Source: Christensenella sp. UBA1259
GTDB lineage: Bacteria > Bacillota > Clostridia > Christensenellales > Borkfalkiaceae
Reading direction: 5' to 3'
DNA: 19,959 bases
Assembly: GCA_002308755.1 (NCBI GenBank)
Contig: DBVR01000007.1
Span: 1 to 19,959, forward strand
Under the pieces are notes generated by a model that saw nothing but the letters and a program-made list of their open reading frames with translations, searched no databases and was not told where the DNA came from. Made by a program: the position numbers and the translations under genes. Positions 7,631-15,146 of this stretch are shown in pieces (position 1 is the first letter of the stretch; each line of letters starts with the position of its first letter).

Positions 7631-9208
7631 TTACCGTTTCTCGACTTTCGTATCTTCGCCTACTAAATAGATCGGGTTTGAAAAAGCAACCAGTACGTTT
7701 TCGTCGTTATATAACTCTACCCGCGCGAAATTGTACTTGTTTCGGCATGACAAAACCCATTTCCATGAAACACACCCGTTCTTAAGGGAAAGACGTTTTA
7801 CTTCTTTTCCGTTCGTAATGCATACGGCATAGCCGTCGCATTTCATATCCGTTGCGGCAAATTCAACGCAAACGTCTCTTCCGCGTATTAAACTTCCTTG
7901 TTGCTTTCCGTTTGCGCTAAACGATAAACGTCCCATAACGACCGGATTTCCGCTCCACAGCGAACCGCGGCGGAACGCTTTTATAAAATTCTCTTCGGTT
8001 GGCTCGTCATCGTCGTCAAGCCCCGCAAACGAACAAAAATTATTGCCACTCGTCCAACCGTCAGAAACGGCGTGATGATTGTCGCTGTCGCCGTATCCTG
8101 TTATAATTATTCCGCTTTCGGACAAACGGTCCCAAAGGCGTAAATAGTCTTTCGCGGTAAAATTATCCCGCCCGACGGGAAACCCGACTTCAATGAGTCG
8201 TGCGCCGTAAACATTGTTATCTATAAGACGTTTTACGACGGTTTCAAATATTTCTTCTTTATCTTTTCCGCTTTTTACGTACTCGGTAAACGGATGGTTC
8301 CAGGAATACGTCGCGCCGTGCCGTTGCAAGTATTCGACAGCCTGTTCGTTGCTCACTTTATAATCGTAAGCCGCGTATTCGATCACGGGGATCTTCGTCG
8401 AGAAACAGTTTTTATGGTTTCCCGCCCCCGTTACTTCAAACCCGACAAACGCCTTTACTCCCCACTTCCGACCTCTTTCTTCGGCGAGGCGTATCTGCGC
8501 CTGACGCGTTTTTTCATATTCAAGTTCTCTGTAAAAATCAAAAGTACGAAAGACAATTTCCGCGCCGTTTTTCACTATTAAATTAACGTTGCAAAGCGCA
8601 TTGTCAGATCCGCCGATATCCTCGCTTACGTCCTCGAGCAATTTAAACATGTATTTCCCGTTCTGTTTTTTCGGAAAAGGTAAATATTGAGTAGGCTCGT
8701 CATCTTTTTTTTGCGGAAATTCCCCAAGCACGTAACAAAGCCGCGCTTGCTTATACGTGGGCGGTTGTGCCGACAAAATAAACTCGACGCACGCCTGTCC
8801 TTCTTCTTTTATCTCTATGTCTGAGTCCAGTTCTACCGTAACACGGGAAAAAAGCGGATCGGAATGCTTCTTGCCACTTGAACCGAATAAAAGCGCTTCT
8901 CGTTCGCCTTTCTCCGCACGAACGCAAAGCGCAATACCGTTTTCATTTTCTTTGAATTCGTACTCCCCCGTATTTTCTTCCCTGTCCTGAAATCCTGCGC
9001 GCACCCCGTCCGGAAGTACCGTGTAAAGAGACTTTTCGGGAAACGAAAATGAAAAATATTTGCCTTTCGGCTTACCGATTCTCGTATCGTGCTCCGTTGT
9101 CCAAATATACTCTATCCCAAGCGATTTTGCAATCGACATATGTGAATTAAGCGACGCCGACGCCTCGTGTGAACAATGAAGATGCATATGTATCGGATAA
9201 TATTTCAT
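7631..9208 (-). CDS. PHP-domain metal-dependent phosphoesterase with large insert
   Basis: A 525-residue soluble protein. It begins directly with the PHP metal motif His7-x-His9-x-His11 and continues with TEHD (38-41). About 200 residues then intervene, largely beta-rich (~50-240), before the remaining PHP ligands appear: Glu258 in FEVTG, His305 in WNHPF, and Asp374/His378 in GDSDNHH. The C-terminal ~100 residues form a beta-sandwich. Known PHP proteins bind two or three metals and hydrolyse phosphoesters, and the full ligand set here suggests activity. The insert could shape the substrate site or bind glycan. The start is placed at ATG 9208 because GGGGTGG lies at the right distance; the in-frame GTG at 9217 is too close to it. 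There is no signal peptide. The phosphatase-fusion gene follows after 19 nt. The substrate is unknown. Confidence 0.85.
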   Translation of the reverse strand: MKYYPIHMHLHCSHEASASLNSHMSIAKSLGIEYIWTTEHDTRIGKPKGKYFSFSFPEKSLYTVLPDGVRAGFQDREENTGEYEFKENENGIALCVRAEKGEREALLFGSSGKKHSDPLFSRVTVELDSDIEIKEEGQACVEFILSAQPPTYKQARLCYVLGEFPQKKDDEPTQYLPFPKKQNGKYMFKLLEDVSEDIGGSDNALCNVNLIVKNGAEIVFRTFDFYRELEYEKTRQAQIRLAEERGRKWGVKAFVGFEVTGAGNHKNCFSTKIPVIEYAAYDYKVSNEQAVEYLQRHGATYSWNHPFTEYVKSGKDKEEIFETVVKRLIDNNVYGARLIEVGFPVGRDNFTAKDYLRLWDRLSESGIIITGYGDSDNHHAVSDGWTSGNNFCSFAGLDDDDEPTEENFIKAFRRGSLWSGNPVVMGRLSFSANGKQQGSLIRGRDVCVEFAATDMKCDGYAVCITNGKEVKRLSLKNGCVSWKWVLSCRNKYNFARVELYNDENVLVAFSNPIYLVGEDTKVEKR

Positions 9209-9240
9209 TTCATCCACCCCAAAAGCCTCATTTCAATTTG

Positions 9241-9304
9241 CCGAATGTTTTCCATAAACCCCAACAAACGTTTACCGATGCCCGTTGTCGTCGCCCTGTC
9301 GTAT
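9241..9304 (-). pseudogene. Remnant of an SGNH-hydrolase gene 3' end
   Basis: The 98-107-nt gap between the MBL and PHP genes contains, on the minus strand, a decayed copy of the 3' end of the SGNH gene upstream of MBL. It reads DDNGHR and then, after an 8-nt deletion that shifts the frame, RLLGFM; the intact gene has NDNGHR and RLLEFI. By eye, 9253-9272 matches 10515-10534 at 18 of 20 bases and 9274-9291 matches 10544-10561 at 15 of 18. The MBL gene is therefore flanked by related direct repeats. Confidence 0.7.
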
Positions 9305-9315
9305 TTTACCTTTCA

Positions 9316-10500
9316 CTATATTTTTACCGTTACCGTTTCGCCTGCGTGGTAATGGATCCTTTTACGGATCGAATCGTCCCGTAAATACGCGTTATAATCG
9401 CAACCGCCTTCGCCGAGACTCCACCGATACCGCCTGTCGGTATCTTTCCCCGAAAAAACAAACTCGGTAGTCGGCCAGAAACATATCTCGGGGTCGACGA
9501 GTTTATATAAGCCTTTATCTCCCCCGATAAGTCCGTGGTGAGCCACCTGCATCATATCGCTTTTCAGATAATCGCCGTATCTATGCGCCAAACGCCTGTT
9601 CGCTTCATGCTGACAATCGGCTAAAAGCAAAACGGTCTTTCCGCTTGCGAACTTCAGTCTTATCGCCGCGCTCATATCGTTAAACGAAGTATAAAAAGAA
9701 GGATACGTGTCGTCGATAGTCCATAAAACTTCTATTTCCACGCCGTCGAAGAAATAACTTTGTCCCGTATGCATAGTATAGACGACTGCGTCCGGATATC
9801 CCGTTTCTATGTTCTTTTCCAACGCTTCTATTTCCTTTTTCATATCGGAAACGCTGTCCATGGAAACGCTTATCTTATCGCAATCGGGGAATTGATACGC
9901 AAACGCACGAACTGATATTTCGTCTTTATATTTACCGAAAAAAAAAGTCGCCAAGCCTATATGGTCTTTATGCGAATGCGTGAATATCCATAACGCTACC
10001 GTCGGTTTGGGATTCGGAGAATTGTTTTTAAGAAAATCGTATAATCTCACCGCGTCTTCTTCGTTGTTTTTTCCGCCGTCGATTATTATGAACTCGCCGC
10101 TAAAAAGGCTCGCAATATAACACATTCCCCAACTCAACCGCAATTGAGTAAAGGAAAGCGAAGAGACCTGCTTTTCGCCCGAAAAAAGACGCTTATTCGG
10201 CAACGGCACCGACGGCTCGACCGTGATAAACGTCGTGTGAATAGAAGCGTCCCAAAAAACGAACGCTTGCTTTTCTCCGTTCGTAAAAACGTAGAACAAA
10301 TTTACGTTGTAGTGACATTCCGATCCCGCGGGGATCTCCTTTTTATCCATTTCGCGAAAGTCCGCTTTTTCAAGCGCCGCCGCGTATTCTCTGCACTCGT
10401 CTTCCGTCGTGTTTTGGATGCGGAAACGCATATCGTCTCTTCCTATCGATCCTACGGGAAATCTCTGTCCCGCAACCGTTACGTATTCTACCGTATTCAT
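9316..10500 (-). CDS. MBL-fold metallohydrolase (ComEC/Rec2-like catalytic domain)
   Basis: A 394-residue cytoplasmic protein. Residues ~120-394 are a metallo-beta-lactamase fold with the metal motif THSHKDH (His175, His177, Asp179, His180), Asp295 in LLLADCQH, and His321-His322 in VAHHG. The VAHHG and LLADC features resemble the hydrolase domain of ComEC-type proteins, which act on phosphodiester-like bonds, but related folds hydrolyse many esters. The N-terminal ~115 residues are an extra domain I do not recognise. The start is ATG 10500, which overlaps the upstream SGNH stop by 4 nt; the frame is open further upstream (to 10722) only because it lies inside the SGNH gene. A decayed copy of that SGNH gene's 3' end follows the stop codon. 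The substrate is unknown. Confidence 0.83.
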   Translation of the reverse strand: MNTVEYVTVAGQRFPVGSIGRDDMRFRIQNTTEDECREYAAALEKADFREMDKKEIPAGSECHYNVNLFYVFTNGEKQAFVFWDASIHTTFITVEPSVPLPNKRLFSGEKQVSSLSFTQLRLSWGMCYIASLFSGEFIIIDGGKNNEEDAVRLYDFLKNNSPNPKPTVALWIFTHSHKDHIGLATFFFGKYKDEISVRAFAYQFPDCDKISVSMDSVSDMKKEIEALEKNIETGYPDAVVYTMHTGQSYFFDGVEIEVLWTIDDTYPSFYTSFNDMSAAIRLKFASGKTVLLLADCQHEANRRLAHRYGDYLKSDMMQVAHHGLIGGDKGLYKLVDPEICFWPTTEFVFSGKDTDRRYRWSLGEGGCDYNAYLRDDSIRKRIHYHAGETVTVKI

Positions 10501-11894
10501 TTCGTTAGATTCCCGATAAACTCCAACAAACGTTCGGCAATATACCTGTGTCCGTTGTCGTTGGGGTGTATCCCGTCTGCGGAAAAATACTTTTCTTTCT
10601 GCTCGCCTATCAACGGATTCATGTCCCAGTCGCGACAAGCATCTATAACAGTGATACCGAACCACTCCGCAACCTGTCTTATGGCGTTTGCGTAGGTCTC
10701 CATTCCACCCGTTCTTTCGCAACCAACGTCGTTCAACGCGTTATTTTCTCTGATACGATGTAACGGAGTAACCGCAAGAATAGTTGCTTTCGGATATTTT
10801 ACGCGCAATCTCGTGTACAAATCGTATAACGCACCGTAAAAAGTTTCGGGAGTTTTGTCCCCGAACGTTCCCAGCGGCGCGTCGCCACCCGCAAAATCGT
10901 TACTCCCTCCGAATACGACGACGTAGTCGGCTTTCTCCGTCATATCATGAACGCGGGAAGCAAAATACATATCGTGCCTCGGCTTATGTAGCGTCGGTTT
11001 CTTCTGATACGCTATGCGCGTTCCGCCTACCCCGTACACGTACACTTCGGCTCCGCTTAACTCGGCAAATACGTCCGCATACCGTTTCCGTTGCGACGAC
11101 GTGCCCCGAACTCCTTCGGTTAGACTGTCGCCGAGAAATAATATTGTTTTCCCGAAAAGTTTTTCGGACGACTGTTTTTCGAACGCCGCGTTCACCGCTT
11201 TGATTGCCGCTTTTCGCTCGTCTTTTTCCACGGGTTCGTCAAAATCGTCAAAATCGTTATCCGAAATATCCTTACCCGTCAGCGTTTTATACCAGGTCAA
11301 AGCCAAAAGATATCTCCCCACGCCAAAAGATGCGTGAAAAGTGTCCCTGCGGGCGTTTTTAATACCGAATTTCGCGGCGTAAAGCATCGCTTTACCGCAC
11401 GGAATAATCCCGTCGGCGTTAATCAGTGCCGCCGCCTTTTTATAGGCGGCCGCAATGTCCGAATACATCTGCTCTTCGCTTTCGTAGCCCACGTTTTTCA
11501 AACGGTCGCTACCGTCCTCATAACCCCAGGTTTCGTGTATAAACAATTTTGCCTTGGGACAATATTTTCTCACGTATTCCGCAAGCGCCTCCAGATACGG
11601 CGAATAAGTTTCGTATTTAGGACTGAACTGACTTGCTTGCTGCAAAGTAACGATATCCCAGTCGTCGCTCGCAAGCGCCTGCCCGATACTGACCTTAATC
11701 CCCGTTTCTTCGCCGTTAAAACCCAAAACGTAACCTGTAGCATCGTTCAACATATTGAGGTAGTGGGTTCTCAAAGAACAGCCGCCGATAAACAGATTTA
11801 CCGTTTTGATCGACATACCGTCCGCCTCTGCCAACTTATGTAAATACCGTTGCGCGTCGCAAGAAAAACTATTCCCTATCGATAAAATTTTCAC
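10497..11894 (-). CDS. Tandem double SGNH hydrolase (DUF4886 plus GDSL-like)
   Basis: A 465-residue protein made of two SGNH-type hydrolase domains. The first (~1-215) is DUF4886-like: it starts KILSIGNSFS with candidate nucleophile Ser9 and has Asp184/His187 in DTFH. The second (~245-465) is a classical GDSL-type domain: LGDSLTEG with Ser257, GGSND with Asn332, and DGIHPND with Asp440/His443. Both triads look complete. Such domains commonly remove acetyl or other acyl groups from sugars. There is no signal peptide, so it would de-esterify imported oligosaccharides. The start is GTG 11894, because AAGAAGG lies about nine bases upstream and the domain begins at once; the in-frame TTG at 11918 sits upstream of that site. 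The intergenic 68-92 nt before it show no clear promoter. Confidence 0.87.
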   Translation of the reverse strand: MKILSIGNSFSCDAQRYLHKLAEADGMSIKTVNLFIGGCSLRTHYLNMLNDATGYVLGFNGEETGIKVSIGQALASDDWDIVTLQQASQFSPKYETYSPYLEALAEYVRKYCPKAKLFIHETWGYEDGSDRLKNVGYESEEQMYSDIAAAYKKAAALINADGIIPCGKAMLYAAKFGIKNARRDTFHASFGVGRYLLALTWYKTLTGKDISDNDFDDFDEPVEKDERKAAIKAVNAAFEKQSSEKLFGKTILFLGDSLTEGVRGTSSQRKRYADVFAELSGAEVYVYGVGGTRIAYQKKPTLHKPRHDMYFASRVHDMTEKADYVVVFGGSNDFAGGDAPLGTFGDKTPETFYGALYDLYTRLRVKYPKATILAVTPLHRIRENNALNDVGCERTGGMETYANAIRQVAEWFGITVIDACRDWDMNPLIGEQKEKYFSADGIHPNDNGHRYIAERLLEFIGNLTK

Positions 11895-11986
11895 GTCAGT
11901 AATCCTTCTTTTATACAAATGTTAAATTCTGCATTCCTAAATAAATCAGATAAACCCGTCAAGTCGCCCTTATGTTCGGGAATTAC

Positions 11987-12739
11987 TTATAAATCGTTCC
12001 CCATCCAGTCCAAAAAGGCTTTTACGTACAACGATTCGCCGTTTTCGTCCTGTTGTTTCCCTAAACTGCAATGTTTTCCGCTTATCAACTTGTAACGAAT
12101 ATCGGCTTCGGGATTGAACGCAAGCACCGCTCTGTAAAACAGCATGTTCTGTTCGTACCTGCACACCATATCGTTATCGTATAAAATCAACATCATTTTG
12201 GTAAATCTCGTGTTTTCGTTCACGTAGAATAACGGGGCGTATTCGTCTATACGTTGCGCCAACTTATTCTCCCCGCGCTCCTGCGTCAACACGTTGAAAT
12301 GCGAAGTCGTTTGCGCGCTGTCGATAAACCAGCCTTTTACGTCGTCGGGATTCAGCCCTTCGTCTTCCAGATATTTCCTGTTAAGGCAAAGCATAAGCGA
12401 AATCCACGCTCCCGCCGACTGCCCCATCACGACGATTTCGCCGTTTCCGCCGTAATCTTTAACGTATTTTCTCACAAACGCCGTTGCCTTTGCGCAATCC
12501 ACGAGATAATCGGGAAATTTCGCCTTTGGGTACATCCTGTATTCCACGGAAGCAAACGCATACCCTACGTCGGTAAAAGCCTTTGCCAACATCTGAAGCG
12601 TAGTCCCGTTTTTAGAACCGTGGTCGAGTCCGCCGCCGTGAAAGTTCACTATCGTCGTAAAAGTTGCCGTTTCGGGAAGATAGATATCCACCGACGTCTC
12701 TTCGTAGTTTGCGTACTTAACATCTGATAATTGTCTCAT
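11987..12739 (-). CDS. Alpha/beta-hydrolase esterase (HSL/BD-FAE-like)
   Basis: A 250-residue soluble esterase. It has the oxyanion motif HGGG (34-37), nucleophile Ser108 in GQSAG (106-110), a likely acid at Asp188 or Asp190 in YDND, and His223 in SGKHCS. This arrangement matches the hormone-sensitive-lipase/carboxylesterase group that includes bacterial deacetylases and feruloyl-type esterases of plant polysaccharides. It lacks a signal peptide and so should act in the cytoplasm, probably on acylated oligosaccharides entering the cell. AAGAAGG precedes the ATG at good spacing. The 61-nt gap to the upstream gene contains the 10-bp palindrome GCCGATCGGC but no terminator-like U-run. The acyl group it removes cannot be told from the sequence. 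Confidence 0.87.
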   Translation of the reverse strand: MRQLSDVKYANYEETSVDIYLPETATFTTIVNFHGGGLDHGSKNGTTLQMLAKAFTDVGYAFASVEYRMYPKAKFPDYLVDCAKATAFVRKYVKDYGGNGEIVVMGQSAGAWISLMLCLNRKYLEDEGLNPDDVKGWFIDSAQTTSHFNVLTQERGENKLAQRIDEYAPLFYVNENTRFTKMMLILYDNDMVCRYEQNMLFYRAVLAFNPEADIRYKLISGKHCSLGKQQDENGESLYVKAFLDWMGNDL

Positions 12740-12800
12740 TTTTATACCTTCTTAAAATTTTTCTACGTTACAGTCGGCAAAATCGCCGATCGGCAAACGC

Positions 12801-14285
12801 TTAACCGCGCAATCTTTTTCCCGACAGCGTTCCCTGATATTCCGTCAAGAAATTCTCGGCGTTCTTCTGAAAAACGGCGTAAACCCGATCGCCATTAAAA
12901 CCGAAACGCGCACTCATATTGCCGAAATACTTATCTATTATCTGCGCTGACAACAGTACGCCGTTTCTATCGGTCCAGGCAAGCGATACGGCAACGTCGT
13001 AAGTAAACCCGTCCGTCGTGGGCAACGCCCCGTATTCGTCGGAATAGCCGAACTGCGGAAACTTTCCGAAAACGTTGTGGTTTACACCGAAGGGTAAGAC
13101 TTTATCTCCCTGCCCGTTCGTGTAGCGGAATTCGCCTTTCGTCTCGTCGGCGAATACGAACGAAAACTTCTTTATACCCATCGGGTTTTCTTCGCAAATG
13201 TATTCCGCGCCGTTTAATTCCCCTCGCAACGGAGAATCCGTCGCGCCTTTTACGGAACGGAGCGTCAATCCCGAAATCAAGTCGTTTAATTCGTTAAAAG
13301 CCTTCTTGTTTTCTGCTAACGGTTGGTCTTTTATCTCGTCGACGAACGTTTCTTCCAAACTACTTAATATCGTTTCGCGAATCAGGTGCGTTCCCTGATT
13401 GTCGGAATTGCAAGCGAAAAGCAAATCTTTTTCAGGGTAACAAACGGTAAGTTGATCACCCATACCCGTAAACGAGAATCCCCCGCCGCAAACTCGCCAG
13501 ATCTGATATCCGTAGCCTTGGCGATACGCCGAATACTGCGCCCCGATACCGTTATCGGCAAGCGGACTCGTCGCGTCGCGAAGATATTTTTCGTTCATCA
13601 GGCGTTTTCCGTTCCAAACACCGTAATTCATTACGAAGCGTCCGAACGCCGCCATATCGCGCAACGTACAAATCATGGCGGAATCGCCCCAGGAATCTCC
13701 GTTCGGCGTTTTTAAGATTTTCGCGGTTTTAAACGCGCCCATTTCGTCGAACAGTTTTTCCTTTAAATAATCAAGTAACGGTTTGTGCGTAAGTTTTTCC
13801 ACGAGATTGCAAAGGACCTGCGATCCCGGGCTATCGTACGCCCAAACCGTACCCGAAGGGTGCATATCTCTTTTTTCGTTAAAATAGTGATGCGTTCTGT
13901 CGGGATCGCCCGAAACGAACCAGGACGAAGAACGTCCCACGGTTTTCATGGTCAGCATATCCCGAATCGTCTGGTCTTTAAGGTACGGCTCCGGCTCCCC
14001 GTCGATTTTTTCGGGGAAATAGTCGATAATTTTGTCGTCCAGAGAAAGTTTGCCTTCTTCTTCTAAAAGCCCGATCGCTACGCCTACGAAACTTTTGGTC
14101 TGGGAATATTGCCTATGGCAAAAATCCTTATGAAACGGTTTCCAGTACGCCTCCGCGAAGATTTTGTCCCCTTTCATAAAGAGAATACCGTGCGTTGCCG
14201 CACCCCGTTTTTCGAGTGTTTTAATAAATTTTATTATGTTTTCGGAAGATATCCCCGCCGACTCCGGCGTTATTCTTTCAAACAT
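12801..14285 (-). CDS. Class-C beta-lactamase-type serine hydrolase, cytoplasmic
   Basis: A 494-residue member of the beta-lactamase/esterase EstB superfamily. The SxxK motif is SQTK (Ser61, Lys64). The second motif is YDS (Tyr150-x-Ser152) in place of the usual YxN, which also occurs in esterase-like members. The N-terminal ~320 residues form the catalytic domain and the C-terminal ~150 a beta-rich domain often found in such proteins. With no signal peptide, and with three esterase-type neighbours, a cytoplasmic ester or amide hydrolase is more likely than an antibiotic-resistance enzyme. The start ATG follows AGGGG after only two bases, closer than usual, but it is the family-typical N-terminus (ITPESAGISSENI). 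The gene lies 18 nt after the isomerase-like gene. Confidence 0.86.
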   Translation of the reverse strand: MFERITPESAGISSENIIKFIKTLEKRGAATHGILFMKGDKIFAEAYWKPFHKDFCHRQYSQTKSFVGVAIGLLEEEGKLSLDDKIIDYFPEKIDGEPEPYLKDQTIRDMLTMKTVGRSSSWFVSGDPDRTHHYFNEKRDMHPSGTVWAYDSPGSQVLCNLVEKLTHKPLLDYLKEKLFDEMGAFKTAKILKTPNGDSWGDSAMICTLRDMAAFGRFVMNYGVWNGKRLMNEKYLRDATSPLADNGIGAQYSAYRQGYGYQIWRVCGGGFSFTGMGDQLTVCYPEKDLLFACNSDNQGTHLIRETILSSLEETFVDEIKDQPLAENKKAFNELNDLISGLTLRSVKGATDSPLRGELNGAEYICEENPMGIKKFSFVFADETKGEFRYTNGQGDKVLPFGVNHNVFGKFPQFGYSDEYGALPTTDGFTYDVAVSLAWTDRNGVLLSAQIIDKYFGNMSARFGFNGDRVYAVFQKNAENFLTEYQGTLSGKRLRG

Positions 14286-14303
14286 ATCCCCTACACACTC
14301 ACT

Positions 14304-15134
14304 TTACCGCGAAGAATACTTTGCGTATTCTTCAAACAATTTTTCGTAGTTTTCGCGGATATCCGCATAAGAATACCCGTATTCCCGACGTCTTACTTCA
14401 TACATAAACGGTCCGTTATAACCGATTTTTTCCAAAGCGCCTATAATTTTCATCCAGTTATTGACGCCCTGTTTCGGCATCCAGTGTTTTTCGTAAACGC
14501 CGTCGTAATCGGAAACGTGTATCGCCGAAACCCATTTACCGAGCGTAAGGATTGCATCGGCAGGTTTATCGTGCAAGAAATGGTTGGTGTCGATACAGCA
14601 TTTGCCGCCTTCGACCTGTTCGAGAATCTCGCGCATTGCATCTATCGTGTGCGGGAACGAAGCCACCATATTTTCCATACAGATATCGTGTCTCGTCATG
14701 CCGACCATTTCCCGAAAGGACTTAACGAGAGCGGGTTTACGCAAGTTCCAAAGCCCCTCCTCTTCGCGGCCCGTTTTACTGTGAAATACGTAATGTTTGG
14801 GGTTATAGTTATCGCATATCGAAATCAGGCGGCGAAACTCGTCTATTGCCCAAAGGCGCACGCCCTCGTCGTAACTGCTGATATAGATAAAGCGTTGAAA
14901 CGGCAGATGCACGCTGTTTAAAACCAAGCCCTCGTCGAGAACGGCTTTCAGCCCGTCTCCGACAAGTTGCATACATCTTTGCATATGCATTTCGTAGCCG
15001 CCCACTTTACCGAACGACACTTCAACGCATTTAAAGCCCTGTTTTTTTATTTCTTTTAAGTCGGTAAAGAACTCTTCTTTTAATCCGTTCTGATCGAAAA
15101 GTCCGATACTCGTACCCAAATCCAACCGATACAT
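14304..15134 (-). CDS. Sugar phosphate isomerase/epimerase-like TIM barrel
   Basis: A 276-residue protein of the xylose-isomerase-like/AP-endonuclease-2 superfamily. Likely metal ligands and active-site residues line up as expected: His76 (SVHLPF), His118 (VFHSK), Glu154 (CMENM), Asp182 and His185 (IDTNH), His206 (IHVSD) and Glu246 (MYEVR). Family members isomerise or epimerise sugars, keto-acids or inositols, and some cleave glycosidic bonds by oxidation-assisted routes. Here it follows the GH4 gene after 12 nt, so acting on the sugar that GH4 releases is a natural but unproven guess. GGGGGTG precedes the ATG. There is no signal peptide. Confidence 0.88.
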   Translation of the reverse strand: MYRLDLGTSIGLFDQNGLKEEFFTDLKEIKKQGFKCVEVSFGKVGGYEMHMQRCMQLVGDGLKAVLDEGLVLNSVHLPFQRFIYISSYDEGVRLWAIDEFRRLISICDNYNPKHYVFHSKTGREEEGLWNLRKPALVKSFREMVGMTRHDICMENMVASFPHTIDAMREILEQVEGGKCCIDTNHFLHDKPADAILTLGKWVSAIHVSDYDGVYEKHWMPKQGVNNWMKIIGALEKIGYNGPFMYEVRRREYGYSYADIRENYEKLFEEYAKYSSR

Positions 15135-15146
15135 ATTACACCCCCG

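Noticed and set aside
10501..10722. Upstream extension of the MBL reading frame
   Set aside because: It lies wholly inside the SGNH gene in another frame and gives Arg/Cys-rich sequence unlike the family. The ATG at 10500 with the 4-nt overlap is the natural start.
11431..11450. GCCGCC/GGCGGC hairpin with an 8-nt loop inside the double SGNH gene
   Set aside because: Only 6 bp and explained by an Ala/Lys-rich coding stretch.
12785..12794. Palindrome GCCGATCGGC between the serine hydrolase and esterase genes as a terminator
   Set aside because: A perfect palindrome this short leaves a 3-bp stem after the loop, and no U-run follows on either strand.
14109..14921. Long open frame on the plus strand (270 codons) opposite the serine hydrolase and isomerase genes
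   Set aside because: It crosses two well-supported minus-strand genes, has no ribosome-binding site and its composition is that of a reversed coding strand. Similar plus-strand frames at 3982-4533, 10144-10695 and 11334-11843 were rejected for the same reason.
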